The translations under genes were made by a program, and so were the position numbers. Shown piece by piece: positions 6,929 through 14,923 of a stretch of 64,000 nt of DNA (positions are counted from its first letter, which is position 1; the number at the start of each line of letters is the position of its first letter). The stretch spans positions 62,001 to 126,000 of the forward strand of contig CAVZCQ010000005.1 of the NCBI GenBank assembly GCA_963773835.1, given 5' to 3'. The notes below the pieces were generated by a model. It ran no database searches. It had not been told where the DNA came from and saw nothing but the letters and a program-made list of their open reading frames with translations. Source of the stretch: JOPF136 sp963773835. GTDB taxonomy: Bacteria > Acidobacteriota > Terriglobia > Acidiferrales > UBA7541.

Positions 6929-9028
6929 ATGATCGGCAAAACACTGGACCATTACCGGATCCTCGCGCAAATCGGCCAGGGCGGCATGGGGGTGGTCTAT
7001 CGCGCCCACGACGAGGTGCTGGACCGCGACGTGGCCATCAAAGTCCTGGCCAGCGGCGCCGGAGAAACCGTGGGCGGCGACCATCTGCTGCGCGAGGCGC
7101 AGACTGCCTCGTCGCTCAGCCATCCAAACATTTGCACGATCTACGAAGTGGGAAAGACGGGCGACGAGTTCTACGTGGTGATGGAGCTGGTGGAAGGCCA
7201 GCCGCTCACCGCGCTGGTGGGCGATACGGGACTCCCGTTCGAGGTTCTGGCGCGCTACGGAGTGCAAATTGCGGATGCGCTGGCGCACGCGCACGAGAAA
7301 GGCATCCTGCACCGCGACCTGAAGGGCGCGAACATCCTGGTGACCCGTGAAGGCCGCGTGAAAATCCTGGATTTCGGGCTGGCGACGCGAGTAGGGACCG
7401 AGCTGCTGACCGAAGTGACGCGTTCCTACGCGGCGCTGAACACCGCGTTGGTCGGGACTCTGACGTATATGGCCCCCGAGACGCTGAAGGGTGAAGCCGC
7501 GACGCAACTGAGCGATCTGTGGTCGCTCGGCGTAACCCTCTATCAGGCTGCCTGCGGGCAACTCCCTTTCCGCGGCAACACGGGATTCGAAATCAGCTCG
7601 GCGATTATTCACCAGCCGCCCCCGGCGCTTCCGGCCAGCGTGCCGGCGGGCCTCGCCGGAGTGATTCTCCGCTGCCTGGCGAAGGAGCCGGTACAGCGGT
7701 TCCAGCGTGCCAGCGAGGTGCGCGCCGGCCTCGAGACGCTGCAGGCCGCCACGCTCACGGGCCGTGAAGCCGTGCGGCCGGAAACTCACGGCCCACGCAC
7801 GATCGTCCTCCGCGGGATCGAGCACCTCACCGTGCGCAACGGCGACGTTCTGCTACTGGTGGGGACGACGAAAGGCGCCTTTCTGCTGCGCTCGTCGCGC
7901 GATCGGAAGCGCTGGGACGTGGCAGGGCCGTATTTCCACGGCCACGGAGTCAACGCCATGGCGTACGACGATCGCGCCGGGCGGCACCGGCTGTGGCTCT
8001 CTACCAGCAGCGTGCTGTGGGGCACGTTTCTGCGTTCCAGTGACGACTTCGGGAAGACCTGGACCAACCCGCTGGAAGCCAACATCAAATTCCCGGCCGA
8101 GACGGGCACGGTGCTGAGAAACATCTGGCAGATCTGCCTAGGCAGGCCTGAAGAGCCGGACACGCTCTATTGCGGCGCCGAGCCGGCCGCGCTCTTCGAA
8201 TCGCACGATGCCGGCGAGCGCTGGTCGCTGGTACGCAGCCTGTTCGATCACCCGCATCGGGCGCGCTGGGTGCCCTCAAACGGAGGGCTCATCCTGCACA
8301 CGATTTTGCCCGACCCGCGCGGGACCGGCCGGATGTACGTGGCCATCTCCGCAGGCGGCGTTTATGCGACGCAGGACGGCGGGCGCAGTTGGCAGGCCCG
8401 CAACCGCGGCGTCCGCGTCACCTTCATGCCGGAGAAATTCCCCGAGTTCGGCCAGTGCGTGCACAGAATCGTTCACCATCCCTCGCGGCCCGAACGGCTT
8501 TTCCTTCAGAACCACTGGGGCCTGTATCGCTCCGACGACGGTGCGGAAACATGGCAGGACATCGCCAACGGGGTACCTTCCGATTTCGGCTTCGCTATGG
8601 TGATGCACCCGCGGGATCCGGATTGCGTGTACATCCTGCCCGTGGAATCGGACGAGTTCCGCTGCACGCCCAGCGGGCGCCTGCGCGTGTATCGCACGCG
8701 CAACGCGGGGGCCTCCTGGGAGCCGCTGATGCGAGGTCTGCCCCAGAAGCGCGCCTATGAAACCGTTCTTCGCGAGGGCATGACGGCCGATGCGCTCGAC
8801 CCCATGGGCCTCTATTTCGGCACGCGCAACGGCGCGCTCTATGCATCGCGCGACGAGGGACGCTCGTGGAACCGCATTGCCGAAGGGCTGCCCGCCATCG
8901 TATGCGTGAAGACCGCAGTAGTGGGCCAGCCCCGCGCAGTGCGGGCGCCTCGATCCGCTGGAAAGGCCGCGGCGCCGCGGAGCGCCGCGAAGCGCATGGC
9001 CCGCGCGGGCGCCAAACGCAAGAAGTAG
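6929..9028 (+). CDS. Ser/Thr protein kinase fused to BNR/sortilin-type beta-propeller
   Basis: Residues 1-270 are a complete Hanks-type kinase: glycine loop GQGGMG (16-21), Lys38, HRDLKGAN with catalytic Asp130, DFG with Asp148 and an APE-like segment. Residues about 295-670 hold repeated blades with SxDxGxxW-type motifs (SSDDFGKTW, SHDAGERW, TQDGGRSW, SDDGAETW, SRDEGRSW), as in sialidase/Ycf48/sortilin propellers. The tail is Lys/Arg-rich. No membrane helix separates the two halves, unlike most bacterial receptor kinases, so the propeller is probably cytosolic. The ATG at 6929 gives the usual MIGKTLDHYRIL start; a GTG at 6911 is an alternative. A MoaD-like gene follows after 100 bp. The ligand and substrate are unknown. 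Confidence 0.9.
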   Translation: MIGKTLDHYRILAQIGQGGMGVVYRAHDEVLDRDVAIKVLASGAGETVGGDHLLREAQTASSLSHPNICTIYEVGKTGDEFYVVMELVEGQPLTALVGDTGLPFEVLARYGVQIADALAHAHEKGILHRDLKGANILVTREGRVKILDFGLATRVGTELLTEVTRSYAALNTALVGTLTYMAPETLKGEAATQLSDLWSLGVTLYQAACGQLPFRGNTGFEISSAIIHQPPPALPASVPAGLAGVILRCLAKEPVQRFQRASEVRAGLETLQAATLTGREAVRPETHGPRTIVLRGIEHLTVRNGDVLLLVGTTKGAFLLRSSRDRKRWDVAGPYFHGHGVNAMAYDDRAGRHRLWLSTSSVLWGTFLRSSDDFGKTWTNPLEANIKFPAETGTVLRNIWQICLGRPEEPDTLYCGAEPAALFESHDAGERWSLVRSLFDHPHRARWVPSNGGLILHTILPDPRGTGRMYVAISAGGVYATQDGGRSWQARNRGVRVTFMPEKFPEFGQCVHRIVHHPSRPERLFLQNHWGLYRSDDGAETWQDIANGVPSDFGFAMVMHPRDPDCVYILPVESDEFRCTPSGRLRVYRTRNAGASWEPLMRGLPQKRAYETVLREGMTADALDPMGLYFGTRNGALYASRDEGRSWNRIAEGLPAIVCVKTAVVGQPRAVRAPRSAGKAAAPRSAAKRMARAGAKRKK

Positions 9029-9128
9029 CGAACGGCGCGTCCCTGCGAATGTCGCCTGGAAGCGATGGCGGCCGGCCTCGGAAGCCGGAACGCGTTGTGA
9101 CGATGGTTCGAGGGACTGGAGACTGCGC

Positions 9129-9410
9129 GTGGGAATTACCTTTCACATCCCCGGCCCGCTGCGCCCGTTCACGGACGGCCAAAGCGAAGTCGCGCTCTCC
9201 ACGCCCGCCGCAACGGTCCGCGAGGCGCTCGACGTGCTCGGCTCCCTCTATCCCGGCATCCGCGACCGCGTGATGACGGAACAGGGCGCCGTCCGCGAGC
9301 ACATAAACATATTTGTAGGCAACGAAGACGTTCGCTACACGGGCGGGCTGAACACGCCGCTGCCTTCTGCCGCGGCCATCTCCATTGTCCCAGCAATTTC
9401 TGGCGGCTGA
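9129..9410 (+). CDS. MoaD/ThiS-like ubiquitin-fold protein ending in Gly-Gly
   Basis: This is a 93-residue protein starting at GTG, with GGAG eight bases upstream. The sequence has the beta-grasp pattern of sulfur-carrier proteins: ITFHIPGPLRPFTDG, a REALDVLGSLYPGIRDRV helix, EHINIFVGNEDVR and a C-terminal SIVPAISGG. The exposed Gly-Gly is what MoeB/ThiF-type enzymes adenylate to make a thiocarboxylate or isopeptide. No E1-like enzyme, MoaE or thiazole gene is in the window. It follows the kinase-propeller gene in the same direction. Propeller (BNR) genes beside MoaD/ThiS genes occur, as I recall, in other soil bacteria, so the two may work together; the role is unproven. Confidence 0.85.
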   Translation: MGITFHIPGPLRPFTDGQSEVALSTPAATVREALDVLGSLYPGIRDRVMTEQGAVREHINIFVGNEDVRYTGGLNTPLPSAAAISIVPAISGG

Positions 9411-9515
9411 CTCGGCGGCATGCTCCCCCGGTGGCACGGAAACTGCCTTTCCCGCGCCGTCTGCGATCGCGTGGGTACACACCTGTATCGCGTCCCGAGA
9501 GTGTGCGGGGCTTCC

Positions 9516-10508
9516 CTAGACAATGAAATCCGAGTGGCAGAGCGCGGCGGCGCCGGCGATTCCCGCATCGGCGGCGTAACGGCCGAGCAGCATGGGGATT
9601 TCCTGGCTTCGCGGGTTGATGGACCAGCGTGGGAGTTGCGCGCGAATGTGGCCGAAGAAGGTGCTCATCAGCGCGGCTACGCCGCCGCCGATGACGACGA
9701 CCTCCGGCTCGAGCAGGTCGATCACGTTGCCGAGCCACACGGCGAGCAGATCCGCGGTTTCGAGGAGCACTTCCGAGGCCAGCGCGTCGCCCTTGCGGAA
9801 GGCCTCGCCGACGATTTCCGCGGTCACCCGGGCCGGGTCGCCACCGGCCAGCTCGGCTATCTTGGATTTCGCAGGACGCGGCTCGGCGAGCCGCTGGCGT
9901 GCGCGAAGAGCAATTGCCGGACCGGAGGCGAGCGCTTCAATGCAGCCGCGCTTTCCGCAACCGCATTGCGGGCCGCGGAAATCGATGGTCATGTGGCCGC
10001 CCTCGGCAGCGCTGCCGGTCCGCCCGTGATAGATCTGGTGGTCGAAAATAATGCCTGTGCCGATGCCGGTGCCGAGCGCGGCATAAAACACGTAACGAAG
10101 ACCTTTCGCCTCGCCCCAAATGGCTTCGGCCAAGCCCGCGGCGTTCGCGTCGTTGTCGAGGTGCACGGGAAGTTTGAAGGCTCGGTGGAGCTCGGCGGCG
10201 AGCGGATAATTTCGCCAGCAGGGCAGGTTCGGGGGATTCAGCACGATGCCGCTGCGGGGGTCGAGCGGACCGGGCGAACACACGCCGATTCCCGCGAGGC
10301 GGCCGGGGGCGGTCTCTTCAGGGTGCGCAGTGAAAACCGCGCGGATGGCGCTCTCGACGGCTCGGAAGCCCGCAGCGGCGTCTTCGTGGCCCACCATGGG
10401 CACGCGGGTGTGGTAGAGGATTTCGCCGGAACCGTCCACGAGCCCGGCGGCCACCTTAGTTGCGCCGATGTCCACTCCGAGTATGCAGGTCTCTGACACG
10501 TTCGTCAT
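9516..10508 (-). CDS. ROK-family sugar kinase (glucokinase-like)
   Basis: The 330-residue product starts MTNVSETCILGVDIGATK at 10508. It has the ATP-binding DIGATK motif, the sugar-binding HLDNDANAAG motif and the ROK zinc site CGCGKRGCIE. These predict an ATP-dependent hexose or N-acyl-hexosamine kinase in the cytosol. A longer open frame extends upstream but overlaps the divergent transporter gene and lacks family similarity. It is divergent from the RhaT-like symporter and the secreted mannosidase, which suggests that it phosphorylates a released sugar such as mannose. That substrate is an inference. Confidence 0.9.
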   Translation of the reverse strand: MTNVSETCILGVDIGATKVAAGLVDGSGEILYHTRVPMVGHEDAAAGFRAVESAIRAVFTAHPEETAPGRLAGIGVCSPGPLDPRSGIVLNPPNLPCWRNYPLAAELHRAFKLPVHLDNDANAAGLAEAIWGEAKGLRYVFYAALGTGIGTGIIFDHQIYHGRTGSAAEGGHMTIDFRGPQCGCGKRGCIEALASGPAIALRARQRLAEPRPAKSKIAELAGGDPARVTAEIVGEAFRKGDALASEVLLETADLLAVWLGNVIDLLEPEVVVIGGGVAALMSTFFGHIRAQLPRWSINPRSQEIPMLLGRYAADAGIAGAAALCHSDFIV

Positions 10509-10680
10509 TTCTCCCGTGCGACTGCAGAGCGCGGGCGGTGCGCCTCCACTGGGCGGGAGCGCCGGATCGCCGCACGAAGCCGCCTCACGGCCACCCGCAT
10601 TCTTACCACATCCGCGCGGAATCGGCGTTATACTCGCGCGCTCTTCAGAAAGCCGCCGCAATGCGCAGGAGATGCAAACC

Positions 10681-11697
10681 GTGAGTTCCGTTCCCCTCGG
10701 GCTGGCCATGCTCGTCCTAGCTGGCGCGATGAACGGCAGCTTTACGCTGCCGATGAAATTCACGCCGAAGTGGGCGTGGGAGAACACCTGGCTGGCGTGG
10801 ACGATTTTCGCGCTGTGTATTTTCCCGCCGCTGCTCACTCTTTCCACGGTTCCGCAGCTCGGCCAGGTGTTCGCGCAGGCAGGCTCGGCGGCTGTCGTGA
10901 CGGTGGCGGGGTGCGGGGCGGGCTGGGGCGTCTCCCAGGTTTTCTTCGGGCTGGCGGTGGACGCGGTGGGGATCGCGCTGGCGTTCTCCGTCATTCTGGG
11001 AACCTCGGCGGCCGTCGGCACCCTGATCCCGCTGGTCCACCTGCACCGGGAAAAACTTTTTACAAGTGGCGGGCTGCTGGTGGTGCTGGGCGTCGCGCTG
11101 GTGCTCGCGGGAGTGGGCGTGTGCGCGGTTGCGGGGAGGAAGCGCGAGGCGGCGCTGGGCCAGGGCCCAGCGGGGAAACCGTCGGTGATGAAGGGGCTCC
11201 TCTTCTGCCTGTTCAGCGGGTTGGGCTCGGCGCTGGTGAATTTCGGATTGGCGTATGGGGGGCCGCTGATCGCCGCGGCGCGTCAGGCGGGAGCTGCGGC
11301 GCTGTGGGCTCCCAATGCCGTGTGGTTGCCGCTGATGTGCGCGGGGGGCGTGCCGAACCTCATCTATTGCGTCTATCTGGCCAGGAAAAACCGGACGGGG
11401 TCGAATTTCGGATCCGGCGGGACGCATTACTATTGGGGACTGGCGGCGCTGATGGCGTTCTTCTGGTTCGGCAGCACGGTGCTGTACGGTGTGGCGACGG
11501 TGGAGCTGGGCGAGCTGGGCACGGTGCTCGGCTGGCCGCTGTTCATGTCGCTCATCGTGATCACCGCGAGCGCGTGGGGCGTCGCGACGGGCGAATGGAA
11601 AAATACGGGAAAACAGCCGCTGGCCGTCATGCTCGCCGGCGTCGGCGTGCTGGTCATCGCGATTTTCGTTCTCTCCCAGGCCGGGCGAATCTTGTAG
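10681..11697 (+). CDS. RhaT-like sugar/proton symporter
   Basis: The product is a ten-helix membrane protein of about 338 residues that resembles L-rhamnose-proton symporters: GLAMLVLAGAMNGSFTLPMK, then WAWENTWLAW near the start and a YYWGLAALMAFFWFGSTVLYG segment in the C-terminal half. A GTG at 10681 is chosen because AGGAG ends nine bases upstream; the ATG at 10672 would place that site too close. It is followed eight bases later by the alpha-mannosidase gene, so they form an operon. The transported sugar is probably a hexose or deoxyhexose; RhaT specificity cannot be read from sequence alone, so no symbol is given. Confidence 0.85.
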   Translation: MSSVPLGLAMLVLAGAMNGSFTLPMKFTPKWAWENTWLAWTIFALCIFPPLLTLSTVPQLGQVFAQAGSAAVVTVAGCGAGWGVSQVFFGLAVDAVGIALAFSVILGTSAAVGTLIPLVHLHREKLFTSGGLLVVLGVALVLAGVGVCAVAGRKREAALGQGPAGKPSVMKGLLFCLFSGLGSALVNFGLAYGGPLIAAARQAGAAALWAPNAVWLPLMCAGGVPNLIYCVYLARKNRTGSNFGSGGTHYYWGLAALMAFFWFGSTVLYGVATVELGELGTVLGWPLFMSLIVITASAWGVATGEWKNTGKQPLAVMLAGVGVLVIAIFVLSQAGRIL

Positions 11698-11705
11698 GAG
11701 GGTGA

Positions 11706-14700
11706 ATGCGCCGAGCGTGGCGAATGGCGATGACTCTGGTGGTGGCGCTGTCTGCGGCGATTGCCGCGGCACAGGCCACCGTCGAGGAGAAGGCACACGA
11801 ATCCGCGGCGAAGCAGGCCGCCGCGCGATTGGAATCGCTGGTCAACGTGGACCTGTCGCAAATCCGCTACTGGAACGGAGACGACCCGCGAGCGGCGGCC
11901 TCCGATCTGGACGACTCCGCATGGGCGGTATGGAAGCCGGGCATGGAATTTCCGGGGAACTCGGTGTGGCTGCGCATTCGATGGGAGGTGCCCGCGCAGG
12001 TGAACGGCTACGAGATTCGCGGTGCGCGGCTGCGGCTGACGCTAAACGCTTACAACGCGGACTCGGTGCGCACATTTGTGGACGGGGTGGCGCTGGCTGA
12101 AGGCGAAGAAGGCGACCCGCTGCTGCTGGCGGAACACACCGCACCGGGACAGAAGATGGTCATCGCGATTCACGCCAACTGGCTGGAATGGAAGTGGACG
12201 TTCCGCGGAGCAAAAATCCTGGTGGACGAGCCGCCCGGACGTCCCGACCCGGGAATGCTGGCTCAGGAATTTCTCGTGTGCGAGGCGATGATTGGCGGCT
12301 TGGCGCCGAATGATGCGGAACGCGCACAGCAGTTGGAGGTAGGCATCGCGGCGGTGGACTGGGGCGCGCTCGGGCGGGGCGACCAGGGCGGTTTCGACCG
12401 TTCGCTGGCCGCCGCGCGCGACGCGCTCGAACCGCTCCGGCAATGGATGCAGGGATACACCATCCACGCCGCGGGGAATTCGCACATCGACATGGGTTGG
12501 CTGTGGCCTTCGAGCGAGACGACGATGGTGGTGGAACGCACCTGGTCCAGCGCCCTCCAGTTGATGCGCGAATTTCCCGGGCTCACCTACACGCATTCCA
12601 CCGCCGCCGCCTACGAATGGATGGAAGAGAAATATCCGGCGCTGTTCGAGGAAATTCGCAAACGGGTGAAAGAGGGACGCTGGGAAGTGATTGGCGGGAT
12701 GTGGGTGGAGCCGGACCTGAACATGCCGGACGGCGAATCGCTGGTGCGGCAACTCCTGCTCGGCAAACGATACTTCCAACAGAAATTCGGGGTGGACGTG
12801 CGGACGGGCTGGAATCCCGATTCCTTCGGCTACAACTGGCAATTGCCGCAGATTTACAAAAAATCGGGCGTGGATTTCTTCGTGACGCAGAAAATGGCGT
12901 GGAACGACACGACGAAATTCCCCTACAAACTGTTCTGGTGGGTGTCGCCGGACGGCAGCCGCGTGCTCACGTATTTCCCGCACGACTACGCCAACCCCAT
13001 CCATCCGGTTGCGATGGCGCAGGATCTGGCCGCATACGTCCCGGCGATGAAATATCCGGACATGCTGTATCTGTTCGGCGTAGGGGATCACGGCGGCGGG
13101 CCCACCCGCGACATGCTGGAGACCGCCGAGCGCTGGATGCACGGCGCGGCGTATCCCCGGCTCGAATTCGGCGCGGCGCAGCCGTATTTCGACGCGCTGG
13201 CGAAACAGGCGCCCTCGCTCGATCTTCCGGTGTGGAAGAGCGAACTCTACTTCCAGTACCACCGCGGCGTATTCACCACGCAGGCGGAGACGAAGAAGGG
13301 CAACCGGCGGAGTGAAGAGCTATTGCTCACCGCTGAAAAATTCTCGTCCCTCGCCGCGGTCACCGGCATTCCCTATCCCGGCGACGACCTGCGGCTGGCG
13401 TGGAAGAAAGTACTGTTCAACCAGTTCCACGACATCGCGGCCGGATCGGGGATTGCCGTGCTCTATAAGGACGCCACGCGGGACTATGCAGAGGTGCGGC
13501 GCATCGGCGACGAGCATCTCGATTCGGCGCTGCAAGCCATCGCGGCGCAGGTGAACACACAGGGGAGCGGCGCGGCTGTAGCGGTGTTCAATCCGCTTTC
13601 CTGGACGCGCACGGGCGTGGTGGAAGCGGAGGTGCAATTGCCCGCTCCGGCGGCGCACGTGCGCGTGTTGGATTCGGCGGGAAAACCGGTGATTGCGCAG
13701 AAACTCTCGAATGGCGCGGCGAACCCGCTTCGCATCCGCTTCCTGGCGGAGCATGTGCCCGCGGTGGGATACCGGCTCTTCCGCGTGCTCCCGGGGGAGA
13801 GGCCGGCCGGGCCGGAATCCCCCTTGAAAGCCGGGCCGGATTTCCTGGAGAACGAATTCTTCCGCGTGCGCGTGGACCCGAAGACCGGCTGCATCACCAG
13901 CCTGTGGGACAAACAGAGCCAGTGGGAGGCTGTTCCTCCGGGAGCGTGCGCCAACGAACTCCAAGCTTTCGTCGATAAACCGAAGGCGTGGGACGCGTGG
14001 AACATTGACGCGGATTTCGAAAACCACATGTGGCACCTGGACCAGGCGGACGAAGTGTCGCTCATGGACCGCGGCCGCCTCCGCGCCGTTATTCGCGTGA
14101 AGAAACATTTCCAGAGGTCCACATTCGTTCAGGACATCACCCTCTACCCGCACATTCGCCGTGTGGACGTGCACATGACCGCAGATTGGCACGAGAAGCA
14201 CATTCTGCTGAAAGTGGCGTTCCCCGTGGCGGTCGAATCGGATACGGCAACCTACGAGATTCCGTTCGGGAGCATCGCGCGGCCCACCACACGGCGCACG
14301 CCCGAGGAGCGCGCGCAGTTTGAGGTGCCCGCGCTGCGCTGGGCGGACATCTCGGACGCGCGACACGGCCTCTCCCTGCTGAACGATTGCAAATACGGCT
14401 ACGACGGAAAGGGCAGCGTACTGCGGCTGAGCCTGCTGCGCTCTCCGGAATGGCCCGACCCGCACGCCGACGAGGGAACGCATGAATTCACTTACTCTGT
14501 CATTCCGCACGCGGGAGGATGGCGAGAGGCGGGCACGGTGCGTGCCGGCTACGAACTGAACACCCCGTTGCGCGCTATCGTCGCGGAGAGCCACACGGGA
14601 CGCCTGCCCGCCGTCCACTCGTTTGTCGCGCTCGAACCCGCCAATCTGCTGCTGACGGCGATGAAACAGGCGGAGGACGGCGGTGACCTGATCCTGAGGT

Positions 14701-14903
14701 TCTACGAGTGCGAAGGGCGGAAAACCACGGCGCAGATTACGCTACCGCCGGGCGTCGAGGACGTTTGGGAAGTGAACCTAATGGAACAACCCGGCGAAAA
14801 ACTGCCGTCGGATGGAAAATCCGTGTCGGTGACGGTGAATCCCTACGAGATCAAAACGCTGCGGCTGCGTTTCCGTACGTCCGCCGCGCGCGAATCCCGC
14901 TGA
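11706..14903 (+). CDS. Secreted GH38 alpha-mannosidase
   Basis: The 1,065-residue protein has a signal peptide (residues 1-24), an N-terminal beta-domain of about 220 residues, the GH38 catalytic barrel (about 250-560) and the long C-terminal beta-sandwich region. The zinc and nucleophile motifs are visible: His260 and Asp262 in NSHIDMGWLW, and the likely nucleophile Asp372 in WNPDSFGYNWQ. Later zinc-site histidine appears in LFNQFHDI. GH38 enzymes release mannose from alpha-mannosides with retention. The protein probably acts in the periplasm or outside the cell on plant or fungal glycans, with the adjoining symporter and ROK kinase handling the freed sugar. Confidence 0.93.
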   Translation: MRRAWRMAMTLVVALSAAIAAAQATVEEKAHESAAKQAAARLESLVNVDLSQIRYWNGDDPRAAASDLDDSAWAVWKPGMEFPGNSVWLRIRWEVPAQVNGYEIRGARLRLTLNAYNADSVRTFVDGVALAEGEEGDPLLLAEHTAPGQKMVIAIHANWLEWKWTFRGAKILVDEPPGRPDPGMLAQEFLVCEAMIGGLAPNDAERAQQLEVGIAAVDWGALGRGDQGGFDRSLAAARDALEPLRQWMQGYTIHAAGNSHIDMGWLWPSSETTMVVERTWSSALQLMREFPGLTYTHSTAAAYEWMEEKYPALFEEIRKRVKEGRWEVIGGMWVEPDLNMPDGESLVRQLLLGKRYFQQKFGVDVRTGWNPDSFGYNWQLPQIYKKSGVDFFVTQKMAWNDTTKFPYKLFWWVSPDGSRVLTYFPHDYANPIHPVAMAQDLAAYVPAMKYPDMLYLFGVGDHGGGPTRDMLETAERWMHGAAYPRLEFGAAQPYFDALAKQAPSLDLPVWKSELYFQYHRGVFTTQAETKKGNRRSEELLLTAEKFSSLAAVTGIPYPGDDLRLAWKKVLFNQFHDIAAGSGIAVLYKDATRDYAEVRRIGDEHLDSALQAIAAQVNTQGSGAAVAVFNPLSWTRTGVVEAEVQLPAPAAHVRVLDSAGKPVIAQKLSNGAANPLRIRFLAEHVPAVGYRLFRVLPGERPAGPESPLKAGPDFLENEFFRVRVDPKTGCITSLWDKQSQWEAVPPGACANELQAFVDKPKAWDAWNIDADFENHMWHLDQADEVSLMDRGRLRAVIRVKKHFQRSTFVQDITLYPHIRRVDVHMTADWHEKHILLKVAFPVAVESDTATYEIPFGSIARPTTRRTPEERAQFEVPALRWADISDARHGLSLLNDCKYGYDGKGSVLRLSLLRSPEWPDPHADEGTHEFTYSVIPHAGGWREAGTVRAGYELNTPLRAIVAESHTGRLPAVHSFVALEPANLLLTAMKQAEDGGDLILRFYECEGRKTTAQITLPPGVEDVWEVNLMEQPGEKLPSDGKSVSVTVNPYEIKTLRLRFRTSAARESR

Positions 14904-14908
14904 GCGTT

Positions 14909-14922
14909 CGCCGTCCCCGGCG
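14909..14922. terminator. Weak hairpin between convergent genes
   Basis: CGCCG-TCCC-CGGCG forms a five-pair GC stem in the 20-bp gap between the mannosidase stop and the APC transporter stop. It has no T-run on either strand, so its role as a bidirectional terminator is only possible. Confidence 0.25.
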
Positions 14923-14923
14923 A

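Noticed and set aside
9516..11021. Extended 501-residue form of the ROK kinase
   Set aside because: The first 170 residues overlap the divergent RhaT-like gene and lack family similarity; the ATG at 10508 gives the standard N-terminus.
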